Shown piece by piece: positions 23,095-35,222 of a stretch of DNA of 64,000 nucleotides; position 1 is the stretch's first letter; each line of letters starts with the position of its first letter. This stretch comes from Ctenosaura bakeri. Its lineage: Eukaryota; Chordata; Lepidosauria; Squamata; Iguanidae. Both the position numbers and the translations under genes were made by a program. The stretch covers positions 62,001 to 126,000 of the forward strand of contig CAOLHI010002556.1 in the NCBI GenBank assembly GCA_948474755.1, in the 5' to 3' direction. A model generated the notes under the pieces. That model was given only the letters and a program-made list of their open reading frames with translations, searched no databases and was not told the DNA's origin.

Positions 23095-23235
23095 GGAAGA
23101 AAGAGTGAAATGCTTTCAGCCGACAATTGTCAATGCCATCTGACAGCACGGCTGGGCTGTATTCCATAGCTGTTCCCAGCATAGAAACAAGGACCGATTG
23201 CTTTCTCTAACTAGTGGTCGCAAATAGTGAAGGAT
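23095..23235. promoter_or_regulatory. Candidate conserved noncoding block
   Basis: The stretch has retained CpGs (ccgac, gcacgg, accgatt, ggtcgc), balanced composition and no repeat feature in an otherwise AT-rich zone. It includes acaattgt (SOX-type inverted pair) and ccatctg. Inferred only from composition; no comparison was possible. Confidence 0.25.
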
Positions 23236-23350
23236 GCTCTTCACATTACCTTCCAAGGATAAATCTTGGAAGGGAAGAAGAGGGCTGGATTAGGCTGGTA
23301 AACAGGAGGTTCCTCTCCCCTGAGTTAATTTGAAATAATGTTTTAGCAGG

Positions 23351-23520
23351 GGTCTTAGTTCACGGGTGGGGACACTTCTTTAATGCAGAAAGTTTTAGAT
23401 TCAGTCCTTGGCATCCCCAGGGAAGGCTGCAAGTACTTCTGTATGAAAACCTGTCGAGCTTTTCCTAGTCAGTACTAGGCTTGCATGGACCAGCAGCCTG
23501 ACTGAGGAACATAGGAAGCT
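23351..23520 (+). mobile_element. tRNA-derived SINE (gcagaaggt..cagtcc type)
   Basis: atgcagaaagttttagattc agrees with the anticodon arm and box B zone, then cagtccttggcatcccca and a later gtcagtactaggct then catggaccagcagcctgact. The same order of words is found in a reptile SINE with a tRNA-like promoter. The antisense copy at 42600-42770 preserves box A and box B better. Confidence 0.55.
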
Positions 23521-26145
23521 CATAGTAGTTAATGAATCAAGTACTGTTACTGATTGACTAGCTTTCTTCTGAATTCCTGTATTTTACAAATTGTACAAAG
23601 GGAACTGGACCATTTAGAGGGTAGCTGTGGATATTCCACATCGAGAGCTCTTTGTTTCCCTGACAAACCGAGAGAAATGCCACAGACCATCTCTAGTTAA
23701 TTCCCTCCCATTGTAGTCAATAGAAGTGATGAAGACAAAGCTTTACCTATCCCTTGTCTTGCTCACAGTAAAACATCAAGTTGTTTTGCAGGGAGACATG
23801 TCCAGACCTCCCCCAGGCCTTAAATGCACAGTACAGTTGTGCAGTTAAGTAAATTAACCTTAATTAGGGCAATTTTAGTGATTTATTTCTAAAAGATTAA
23901 GGAAAATCATAAAACTTAAACATCAAGGTCATTTCTCAGAACATTTTGGAAGTGCTGTTTTGTTTAAGTGAGGCGACATCCAAGATGCTAAGTTGCTTTG
24001 CGCTGCAGATACAGTAGGTATATGGCTGGAGTAACAAATACAGGCAGATCTGTCAAAGGTAACAGATGTATCAAGAGCATGAAGCATTGTGAAGAAGGTG
24101 ATAATTGCTTATGCTGAGAAAGCAAAGATGTTTCAAAAGGAGAAATTCTTTATTCAAAAGATCCAAGAAATCCCTGTTGTATTGGTGAAAAGAACTCACT
24201 AGTCTCAGAGATAGTATCTGGAAAAACTGTAATATAACAGATACAATTCTCACCCCCTACTTTTTCCTAGCAGTTCCTTTTTTCACTTATGCCGAATATA
24301 AGTGTTGAATCTACTGAGAAAGCAGTTATTTAAAAATGGGCTATAAATTTGCCAAATAGTGTTGTTGTTTTTTAATAACCTAGACACGGGAATCAGATCT
24401 GTTTATTCATGTGGCATGGACACATCTACGTGTAATTGTCTGGCCATCCAGTCACTTGAAGGGTAGGTGTACGGGTTGTGTGAATAATTGTGTGTGTGTG
24501 GGTTCTTTCTGGGAACATTCAGTTATATACAGAGTGGGATAAACACCTGCACTGACAAAAGTACCCATTTGTGACTTGTAGCAATGGATGTTGATTACAA
24601 TAGTGGAATCTTGCTTTCTACCTAAATGCAGATTGAGAAAAGAGAGATTCTTATGTTAACGAGATGGCATTTCTTTGCATTTATTCTTTTAAGAGGAATA
24701 CATCCTGTGATAAGCCCTGGAAGGTAGTGAAGTACTAGACTTGGATCTACTGTTGTTAATGTTTGCTGCCTGATGAATCTATCTTTCTTAGTAATATACT
24801 GAATGGCATTGATTCATAGAAAAATAATGTGCTGCTACAGTTCAACTCATTATTGAACCATGATGCTAATGATGCTTTGGATTTGTGACCTTATACATAT
24901 GGGGTACAAATGAAGAAGGTATGGTTTCACATGTAAAAGCCACTTCTGTGGTTAGCACTTTTCTTATTAAGATACAACAGCCTCCAGATGTAAAGTGACA
25001 GTAATAGCTGAAGTTTGCCCATTTGAATGTCATAGCAAATCACACTTAGCACAACAGTGTGCTTATAGACCAATGAGAAACCATGGTTTGCTTAGAATTG
25101 AGATGTCATACCAAACCATGGTTTAGGTTTACAAACTGTAGTTTGGTGTTGCATCTGTTATGTAATGGTGGCCAAATTTAACAGCATTAAACCGTAATTC
25201 AGTGGTTTGGACATTATGGAAAATCCTGTCTTCATTTTAAATAGGAATATAGCAAGGAACCTGGTATAACAACCTGGTGTAACTAACAAGAGAGAACAAA
25301 GGCTTAGCTCTGCTGTTTATTCCAAGATTCATACATCGTGATTTGTGAAGCACGAAAGATTATCTAATTTGGGCCAAATGGTTTCAAAGTGTCCGTATTA
25401 AACTATATTTTAACTGTAAATTGTGCTGTTTTTAACATTACACAAAAATTTTAAAGTGATGTTGTTGCTGCTGCTGTTGTGGTTGTTAAAATCAGCTTCT
25501 GCCTTAGGCAAAGTTAATGTTTTCTATAAATCTTTGCATGTTTAAAGCTAAAAATCAATCCTAAATTGAATTTGTTTTATGTTTGTTTATTGTTTACATT
25601 TATATACTTGTTTTGCTTATTTACCAGTGAACATTTTGTCTTTATAAAATGTTGGAATGCTGCTAAAAGTTTTAGTTTGTGACCAAATCAAAGTCTGAAA
25701 TTAAAATTTATTTCTCGTTGGTGACCATCTTTGCTTTCTATATCTCAGCATTTTATACTTTTCTGTCTATGTGATAAACAGTTTTATGTGAATTAAAACT
25801 TGAATCCTCCCCCAAAATTACTACATCACCTGTCTAATTTACTTCTTCTAGTCATCTACAATGCTTGAATCCATCCGTGCCTTAATAAATGTGAATGGTG
25901 GTATTGTGAACAGAAAGAGTGTGTGTGCACACATATGTATATATGCCCCAGCATATTAAAATGTCTGTGCTAGAATATCTTGTACACACTCAAAATCTCA
26001 TCTTCAGTACTGCTATGTAATCTCTTACACTGCTTCTAGTGCAAGCGAAGCCTCCGAGGCACAGAATACCCTTATTATGCTGATTTTAAATTTTTTGACA
26101 TTCTCTGAAAAAAAGAAAGATGAGCACATTTATTAATTGAATGGT
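23521..26145. other. AT-rich sequence with a few repeat-like parts
   Basis: No gene. 25065-25160 contains repeated aaaccatggttt and caaactgtagtttggt in inverted arrangement and may be a small hAT-type MITE. A (TG)n near 24490 and a (TG/GT)n near 25920 are simple repeats. Confidence 0.4.
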
Positions 26146-26357
26146 CTGTAGTAGTGCCGCTCAAAGTGGTGGTCCATGGGCTGGTGTCCACCTGCAAGCC
26201 ATTTTGTTCTGCTCCATGGCAAGTTTTCAGGAAAAAGAAAGAAACAGTGTTGGTCAGTGGGCACAAAATTGGTACCAGTTCCTGGCACACTGGTAAAAAA
26301 CATAATAAAATAAAAATTCCATTTCCCCCAGGTCAGTAAGCTTAAGAAACACTGGTT
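26146..26357. mobile_element. hAT-like non-autonomous element
   Basis: The left end gtgccgctcaaagtggtgg and right end gcttaagaaacactgg suggest inverted termini with a CAGTGnTTCTCAA pattern. The inside reads like a known hAT-type filler (ggtccatgggctggtg, caagccattttgttctg, ggcaagttttcaggaa). Target duplication could not be confirmed. The 61-codon ORF inside is incidental. Confidence 0.5.
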
Positions 26358-26474
26358 CTTTTTGGAGAAGATTTAGTCTGGCATTTTAACAAAAGCTTCC
26401 AGAGGACCTAACCTTATCCTTCTCCTCCCAATCCCCATAGGAAGCTAGCACAAGGAGACTTACTGAGCGCAGCT

Positions 26475-26720
26475 CAGAGGAGGGTTGCTCTCCGTGTAAA
26501 TAATTTTGACATTTGATTCAAGTATTTTGTTGAAAGTATTAATTCTAATTTGTCACACCGGCTGCCTCTGCTGCAGATTATATAGATTGTTGCTTGCTGT
26601 TAACACTGGGCCACATTTTGGAGTTAATGTATAGACAGATTTCTCACTAGCATGTTCCCTGGGAAATCTGGAGGAGCTGGCCTGAGTAAACACAAATGAA
26701 CAAGCCAAGACTGGATTTAA
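26475..26720. promoter_or_regulatory. Candidate conserved noncoding block
   Basis: No repeat feature; several well-preserved motif-like words (ctccgtgtaaataat, cacaccggctgcctctgctg, gagtaaacacaaatgaaca with a forkhead-type GTAAACA). Assignment rests on appearance only. Confidence 0.25.
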
Positions 26721-29700
26721 GGATTTTTTTTTTTCCTGTCACAACCCTTCACCCCAGTCACTGCCACATGAGGGATGTCTTTACATTATGCTGATGTTGC
26801 CTTGCAAAACTAAGCTTTGGATACATATTTTGTACCTAATGCTGTGACCACTGGTCTCCAGACATTTTTCTCTTAGTGTGGGTTACTTCTGCTTTTTGAG
26901 CTTCACCATGAGAAAAAATGGCTAGGGGTGTGGGCTTTTGAAGGGCTTTTCCTTCCCATGTGTAATGTAATTTAAATCATTCTTACCTTGCACTTTATGG
27001 CACTTCAACATCAGTAACCTAGTTTTGCTGCTTCGGTCACCAGCTGTCACATCTAGTTTGGCCCAAAGCATTTTTTTTAATATAAAAGAACAAACTGGAC
27101 AAGAATCAACATGAAACAGTAGAGCATATATTTGCATTTATTATTGTGCAAATTATTTGTAATTAGATTGTCAACTGAACAGCATGAGCACTCACTTTTA
27201 ATTTTTCTGTAGAAACAGTGTTCTGCCCAGTGGTTCCATCTGAAGAGGTCTGGCCCTTCAGGCTTCTGACCTTACCTTTGCACAGAAACAGCTAAACAGA
27301 AAAACCTCGTAAGCAAATGTAGACTCTATAGGGAAAAAGGGATTGATTTAATGACCATTTTATATGTTTGTGTGTGTGTGCAAAATTCTTTGTTCTCATT
27401 TTTATAATTGATTTTTAGATAGTGAAAGTCACATTTAGGCTGAAAAACACAAATTCTTCTTGAATTATTATTTGGAAAAAAAAAGAATTACTGGCTTTTC
27501 TCAGTAATTAAAGATCACAATGATCTATCCAAAACTTAACATCAAAAATTATAGCATCTGTTAGAAATGTAGAGAAGGAAGGAGCAAGTTATAATGTACT
27601 TTTGTTATTATACTATGTTTTATTGTAGCCTTCTGCATTCTTTCTTCTAGATATGTAGAGACTCATTTGGCACAGTCAATCATCAGTGTATGTGATAAGA
27701 TTTATTTAAAATGTGGTTGTGTGTGTGTGTGTGTTTCAAAGTTTGCATTGTGCACTGATTAATGGCTTGGTATGTTTTCAATTTTATGGCACCAGCACAG
27801 CTATTAATAGCCTTTATTTTGTGGCAGGTTACCTTCAGTTGATTGCCAAACTTATATCTGCTTTGATCAGTGGCAAGCAGTGGAACAATATAGAAGGGTG
27901 CCCTTGTGCTTGCTACTTAGGTGTAACATGATCTGTTTGCAAATCATTTGAAGTACCATCCTGTTCCCACTAGAGGGGGATTCCTTCCAGGCAAGGTTGT
28001 AAATTCTTTTAAAGAACTGCTCCTGGAATCCTTGCATGATGCTGTAACAGCAGCTGAGATTGAAGCAAAGCTTATTCTGTGTGACTTTGTGACTATGTGC
28101 TTTCACAAATACTAAAGCATCCTCCTCAGAGAAGAGGAAATTAAATTGAGTAGGATGAAACATATGTTGGGTGGGGGAATCTTTCCTTTTTACTAAAGAG
28201 AACATGTTGGTATTTCTTTGGACCGTCCTTGACTTAAAATGCAATATTCTAAATACTTGGTGTGTTGATTTCTTCCAGGAAAAAAAATTGAAATCATTAG
28301 TGCTATTCAGTACAATTTTTATAATTACTCTTATAGTTTCATGGGTTTTTTTAAATGTTTAATTTGTAAATTTAACATAAAAGAGTAAGTATTGAGTAGG
28401 TAGAAATTGCTTAGCTTTTAACTGGTTGGTTGAGCATTTCTTGTTTCTCTTTGATTTTGTCATCTGATAGGAAAGAAGTGAAACTAATGGTTCTAATTTA
28501 GTCAGTTTTATGTCATTTAAAATTAAGGGTGTATATAGTGTTGTAAAACGATGAAATAAAACTATGTTTTTGTAGTCTTTTTTCACCTCAGATTAATTTA
28601 TTACCAATTGGATCTCTGCCTTTAGACTATTGTTAATATATCTCTTTGCTGTTGATAGATGAGTTGTTTAAGATTTCAGACATAATTATTCATTGTAATT
28701 TTTCCTGTGATTTTTTTCTTTTTTTTCTTTCTGATGCTTTAACTTCATATTTGCCCAAGTAATAAAGTGCTCTACTTTCTACAGATAGATATATTTGGTT
28801 AACTTGGATTTGTTTGAATCAGTGAACTCCTTTATTCAAGTGTATATCCACACTTGCTGTTACCTATCAGTGCTTCTTGGAGGGAGGAGGGCGTTTACCT
28901 TTTCAGGTCTGAGGAAAGCAGTTGATATCAGTCCATAGGCTAGAGGCTTCGTTTGTACTCACATGTGCTGGTATTGAGTGAAGAGGTTGCTTCGAGGTTC
29001 CCAAAGGATGGGAAAGTCAAAGCTTCCCCCTTCTTCAGGATCCAGACCAGCACATTTACTTTCCCTCCATCACGGTGATACTTGTTACATCACTGTGTCA
29101 AGTTGGGGAGAAAGAAGCTTTAGCTTTAACTTTTTGCTCCCAGCGGCACAAGATTCTTTGCTACCATTACTGGTATATGGAAACAATTGTGCTTTCTGCT
29201 TCTATGTTGCTGGAGGATGAATTCATTTTACTTCCTTCCCATTCCTATCAACATTACTGTCGTTCTTTTTTGGTGTGAGACAAATATCGGAGTCATGCAA
29301 CAGACTTCTAGGAGTAGTGAGTTATCTACTGTGCCTTAAAAGACTTACTTATTTCATTATTTACTATCAACAGAATTTAAGTTTCATGATTTCTTAAATA
29401 TATTAACAGTAAATTGACATTCTGCAATAGAACATAGCTTGGAACACAGCTGCAGACAGGTGGCTGCAGCCCTGAACATACTTTCTTACAAGTCATGCCT
29501 CCTTGAAATTAGTTGTATGTTCTTCCAGCAGGAGTAAACATATTTAGGACAAGATGTTTCGTTCCCTTAGTTGTGAATTGTGATACATTGACACTTAGAG
29601 ATTGGACACAGAACATTTTGAAAAATTGAGACACAGATTTTAAAATCAGTTGTCTTCAACAACTGAGGCACCCAACTTAAAACCAGTTGGTCTCCAACAA

Positions 29701-32700
29701 TTCAACAATCATCATACTGCCTGTGTGAGATTTAACATGTTTGCATCCTTTTGTGCTTTTGAGCCTCCACTGCCATCAAACAGCTGTGTCCTCTACCCAG
29801 GAGACCAACTCTGTGCTTCTAGATGTGTAAGGAAAATCTGCTATGCTCAAAACGGAAGGATTCTGGGACACTCTGCACTACCTCTTTTCCAATTATTGTA
29901 GCTCCTTGTTTAGCACAGTGATACAGAAATACTGAAGTTGAAAAACATTTTTGTTTTTTTTTAAGATTACAATGGTGACTGGGGAAAGTTGGACTCTGCA
30001 TTTACCATTACTTTCCCTGGTCATTGATTTTAAGATTACTTCCAACGTACAATGAAATGTTCATCAGACTCATAGATGTGCAAAGTCAGAAATAACCCCT
30101 AGTATCATCTAGTATCATCTCTTGCCAATGCCAAAATCTTTTGTACCCCTAGATATTCTAATATTTGAATGCTTCATCCTTTTGTTATTCTAGTTTACTA
30201 GTACCTAGACTTTGTTTACTCATTCTACAAATGAGGGTTCTCGGTTGCAGGGTGGGGGGATTAAAAGCAGAGAATTAAATGTGAATCATGGCTATGTGCT
30301 TAAGATGTGACAACAAGAGAGAACGTATTTGATCACAGAGCATTCTGAATGAATATTTACATTAGGATGAGGGATCCATTTGCAGAACATCCACCACATC
30401 TGTTTCTTTACTCTTCTTCTGTGGGCAAGATGGAAGATGAGCCAACCTTCTTTCTCTTTCACTAGAATGGATTTGACTAGAATGGAAGAAAGTTAAGGGC
30501 ATCATGATTGCATTATTTCTGGGGATGTGCTGGTGAAAGGAAGGGGCTTTGAACATGATGCATCTGTACCTGCACCCAGCACAGTCTGCTATGTCCCATT
30601 TTTTCCCCACTCTGCTACTGCAACATGAAAGGTGGAAAGTTTGTAATGATGGAGATTTCCTCAAGCATGTGAAATAACCTGTGGTGGCATGAATGTTATC
30701 CCATGGGCATACTTCCATCTCTGACAGTGGATGGGATCCTACTTCTTGTGGTCCCTTAGCTATCTTTCTTGTGACGTATGGATTGCGTTCTGAAAATACT
30801 TGTACCTCCTTAGCACCGTTTCAAGAGTGAATTGCAGAGCCTTCCTTGCAGTTGCAACTCATCAAAAATATCACAGACTTGTATTCAGTATTTCAGTTAC
30901 AGATTTGTAATGTAGACTTACAGGTCTGAATTCAGAAAGACAAGGTAGTCTTACTGGCAACCTAAATAAATGCCACCTCAATCCACCTTAAGAGCCAGCC
31001 ACCACACAAATGAGGTCCGTTCAGCTTCCAATTTGGATGCAAAGAGGATGACATTTCCACCCCCCTTCTACCAGCAAGTGAGCCTGCAATAATCAAAAGC
31101 GAGACCCTTGTTGCAAGACCTTGTTGCAGGTTCTCACACTGGTGGGAGTGTGGAAGTAACTTCCTTGCACCCCAGTCAGAAGCTGAAAAGACCTCTTTCT
31201 ACCTGGGGAGTTAGTCCAAAAGATGTTGCTTGGTTGTGCAGACTTAACTGCTCTAGAATTCTGGCAAAGATTTATCTAATATTTTTGCTATATTTGTCAG
31301 AAAAGGTGTCTATAAAAACATCTGTAGAGTAGTATTGTGTTCAGAAAACAACCCCTTCCAGAATAAAAATGACTGAGAGAACTTTATATCATGTACATGT
31401 TGAGGAAATTGTTTCCCAAACAAGACCTTGGCTCTGTTCTGTCCAAGAGCAAGCTGTTGTCAAGTAGATAAAGCCAACCTAAATGGGCAAAACATACAAA
31501 CCGAAACATATAGAGCAAAGCAGAGGCAACAAGGATTTTTAGTCTGGAATGCAAAGAGATATTATCCGATATTCATAGGAAGCACATAGTAAGTAAATCA
31601 GAACTTTCCTAGAAAATAAAGGTTTATTGAGAAAATATCATACAGCAATCAAATGGTTAATTATGTGGTTTCTTTGAGAAAGAAGCAGAAGCAGAGGTGG
31701 ATGATTGTGAATTGGCTAGCTGCAGAATGGCTATTGGCTAGACTAAGAAAGAAGCAAAAGAGAGTAAAAGGAGACACAGAAACACCCATCCCTGTATATT
31801 TCTGAACCAGCGATTCAAGAGTGCAAACTAAAGAGTACCTGTGAGTCTGAACTTAGGGAAGAAAAGAGGATACTCAGAGGAATAAAAGCTGAAGAAGATG
31901 GGGAAGTCCAATTCTAGTTCCAATTCTGATGTGGCAACATGATTAAAAACTCGTTATTCCTCACTATAGAGTAGACCCATTAAATCAAGGGAATTTATAT
32001 AAGTGTTGATTTACCAGATTTTTATTACTTTGGTAGGCTATTTTAGTCAAGATTAACAGTTGTATTACAAGAGTGTGGACTAGTCCTGGAAAAGCAATTC
32101 TCAACACAGGACTGTTTAACAGAACAAAGCCAATGGGAATTACAGTACTTTTTGAACACTACCTCTTATTTCTTAGAGCTCTCTGCGGCCATTTCCCTAG
32201 GTAGTACAATGCAGCTTGATGAAATTAGAACTGAGAAGAGTGGTCTCTTCCTTATGTCCCTCTCATTATTAAAACACATGAACATTCATATCAATAGAGA
32301 GGTTTTGGTGGGAAATTTTTGAGTACACCCTAGATTTCTTCTATGCAGCTGAATCCTTCCCACCTCACACTGCGAGGTAAAAATGGAACTAATAGGAAGC
32401 AAAACTACAAGGAAGGACAGAAATTGGTGGCATTTTTCGTCTCTTGGCTGCGATATTGCTTGGTTTATCATTTTAGTTCAAAAATTTAATTCCTATTTGT
32501 ACATATCTCTATGACAGATTTTCACATGTGCATGCATTATTTCATTATATCATTTTAAAATGTTTCAAGAAAAAAAAGTTAGTTTTGAAAATCTCTCAGA
32601 AACTTGCTAGCATCTCCAGAAAACTGTCCATGTTCTTGATAGGCGAAGGCCGTGGTCTTCTCCCTATTCAGAAGTATACAGCTTGCCTTTGGGGGGCAGT

Positions 32701-32985
32701 GCATTACACAAAAGGAGCCACTGTGTTTACAGTCGTACTGCAACATTTTCTTCAGCTACATATTACCATGATGTGAGAACTCACGCTGTTGATTACTTCT
32801 ACTAAATATAATCTGCGGACTCTTCTGTTGATTGTATATTTCATTCACTGCCCATTCTATATCTAGACTTCTTGTGTTGTAGAATTATGCTTCTATTCTA
32901 GTATATGTTTCCTCTGTGGATTCTGGTATTGTGAATCAAGAGATCTTAAGTGACTGCATTTGAAATGATATTTCTCCTTATAATT
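26721..32985. other. AT-rich, intron-like sequence, no gene identified
   Basis: About 6.3 kb with only short ORFs. A (GT)n tract lies at 27717-27734 and tggt-type T runs at 26725. A duplicated agtatcatct lies near 30101-30120. The 125-codon minus ORF at 27867-28244 and 118-codon minus ORF at 30362-30718 show no domain and are taken as random. Confidence 0.4.
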
Positions 32986-32989
32986 TCAG

Positions 32990-33031
32990 GTTGAAGTCTT
33001 GGCCTCCGAAGATACGTCCTTTGGACTCAAG
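32990..33031 (+). CDS. Candidate 42-nt micro-exon
   Basis: A strong acceptor (tttctccttataatttcag) precedes 32990, and an AAG|gtctgt donor follows at 33032. The length, 42 nt, is a multiple of three, so it could be included or skipped without a frameshift. Two frames are open; frame 0 reads VEVLASEDTSFGLK. No gene match from memory. The donor is weak and such pairs occur by chance, so confidence is low. Confidence 0.2.
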
Positions 33032-33344
33032 GTCTGTAGATGATGAAATTCTGTTTTTCTAGGTCTGATCAATTTGGGATGGTTGATTTTATTTGTAGCT
33101 AGTAGTATGAAGATCATATACTAAAATCTAGATACCGCTAAAATATAGTACTGCAATAATATTACAGTAAACAATCTCTAAAGTAAAATGTTCTGAATAT
33201 GATACTTGTATAGTTTGTTGTTAGTTCCACTTGTAGCTTCTAAGTGACAAGATTTTGGTGGGGAGTTCCTTTGGAAAATTAGAAGGTTTACTGGGAACTG
33301 AAGTAGCAATTTCTGAGTGTGTTATTTTATGGTACGAATAAACA

Positions 33345-33379
33345 GACTCCAGAACAAATTATGGTATTGTTCTGGAGTC
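33345..33379. repeat. Short perfect hairpin (13-bp arms)
   Basis: gactccagaacaa at 33345-33357 and ttgttctggagtc at 33367-33379 are exact inverted copies with a 9-bp loop. It lies 0.3 kb downstream of the micro-exon candidate. The stem is too short for a normal pre-miRNA. Confidence 0.8.
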
Positions 33380-33904
33380 AGTTAATTTGTAACATGAAAT
33401 TTCTTTATCAGTAGCCATTTTTAGCTTGTAAAGGGGTAGATGGTTGATCCATTTTTTAATTCTCATTTTGGATGGTACTAAATCTTAGGCTATTCTAGAG
33501 ATCTTATGAAGGCTCTATGCATACTCTTGAAAACATTGATTTAATTTATTTGTGAAACTATTGCTAATGAACATTATGGTATTGATCTCATTCTTACGCG
33601 TATGTAGTAGCAGATGATCCAAGGAAAGCAGATTGTGTGTAGGCTATACAGCAAGAGAGAATGGCTAATGGGAGGGGAGTAGGAATCTGAGAACATGAGG
33701 CTAAACCATGAGTTTCCTGCCGTTGAATATCCATATGGCATGATATTTCTGAAAAGCATAGCAGTGGCATAATCACTAAGGTAGAACAATCAGCAGGAGA
33801 GGAACAAACCTTAAAATTCATAAGAGAAAGCGATGCACAAAATTAACTCTGGTAACTCTGAGAAAAATCCAAATTAACACTTTAAAAGTTACTAAATATT
33901 TATG

Positions 33905-34016
33905 ACAGCGTGATTTACTATTGTTCCCCATATTGTGTTGTGATACCTGATAAACTGATTTAAAATAAATTATTAAAAAGAAATTGAGCTGCTCCAGCAT
34001 TATTTGAAGTATTTAA
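33905..34016 (+). repeat. Dispersed repeat, copy A
   Basis: The order ttgtgatacct, gctg/actgatttaaaataa, gctcc/ggctctgg and ttaagtgtt/tgaagtattt is shared with 36968-37074 in the same orientation. Family unknown. Confidence 0.55.
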
Positions 34017-35017
34017 CATATGGTATTCTGTAACATTTTCTAGTTTTTATTTAATACGCAGCATGCATACAGAACATTCACTGAATATTTAATAAACCTG
34101 GAGGGTCAACTCTTGCGAACTCATCTCCATAATCCTTCATGCTAGCTGAGTAAACAGAAGTATTACTGAAGATTATTGTAGCCAATAGCTCTCACTGCCT
34201 GACCCATTCTGGAAAAGGCTATACTATTGTTTCATGGTTAAAGTTGCAAGTTGGCAACGATATTAGGACTAATTTATATGTGACACTGGCCACAGTTAAA
34301 ATGCTTACTGTATCACTTGTGTCCCATCACATTTAAATGCACTTAGCACATGCGTCAACACATCTATGTTTAGCATTAGTAATTCATTGACCCAGGAGGG
34401 CATACTACTGGCAAGCTGACACTGCACACAAATGAGCCAATGCACATGGTAAGTGTTTTTGAAAGGGAAGGAGCACATGTGTACTGCTTGCATGGGTGAG
34501 CACCCATGCCACACATACATTGGGTTTAGGGTTAACTGTGCACAGATTACAGTTCTATGCTTCTTAAATTATGCCAGTACTTTAAATCACTTCTATTTTT
34601 CTACATTTTCCTTCCATACGGTTTCAGTATTTATACTGAAAGCCTGAACAGGGTGTTAAAAGAAATACTTTACAAGAGAAGCCCAACACTTTTTTCCTAT
34701 ATAATCCTATACAAAGTTGTTTGCATAAGCTATTTGTTTTCCTAACTTTGTGAAACTGTAACACACCCAAAGATTAGTCAGCTACGGTCTGCAAATGAAT
34801 GCTTGCTTTTCCCAGTGCTAGCATAGAAAGCCAAGACCTGGATAATAGGAGACATATCTGGGTTTTTAGAAATTGTATTACATTATGGCAGTCCATCTTC
34901 CAGAAGCTCTGATACCACTAGAGCACTTAGTGTTGTGCTGGAGACGTGTTGCATTTTGTTATGTTGCTTAGACAGCTCTGAACAATCCCATGGAGTCTTG
35001 GAGAATTATACATTAGT
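34017..35017. other. No gene identified
   Basis: AT-rich. It contains a small perfect hairpin gcatgggtg/cacccatgc near 34490-34510. Two overlapping ORFs at 34453-34745 are random. Confidence 0.4.
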
Positions 35018-35222
35018 AGAGAGCCAGCATGGTGTAGTAGTTTGAACATTTGACTATGATCTTAAGAGACCAGGGTTTGATTCCCTACTTAGCCATGGAA
35101 ACCCATGGAGTGACCTTGGGCTCATCACACACTCTCAGCCACCAGAAAACCCTGTAATAGGTTTGCTTTAGGGTTACTCTGAGTTGGAAATGACTTGAAG
35201 TACAACAACAACAAGAATAACA
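35018..35222 (+). mobile_element. tRNA-derived SINE, near full length
   Basis: Head gagagccagcatggtgtagt, box B-like gggtttgattcc at 35073-35084, middle ccatggaaacccatggagtg and gaccttgggctcatcac, then tctgagttggaaatgacttg and a tail of CAACAACAACAA. This is the Anolis-type tRNA SINE format, with a body ending in the ggaaatgacttgaag motif shared with the 5S-headed SINEs. Confidence 0.75.

Noticed and set aside
34490..34510. Small hairpin gcatgggtg/cacccatgc as a miRNA or terminator
   Set aside because: The arm is only 9 bp with a two-base loop; too short for a pre-miRNA, and bacterial-type terminators do not apply.
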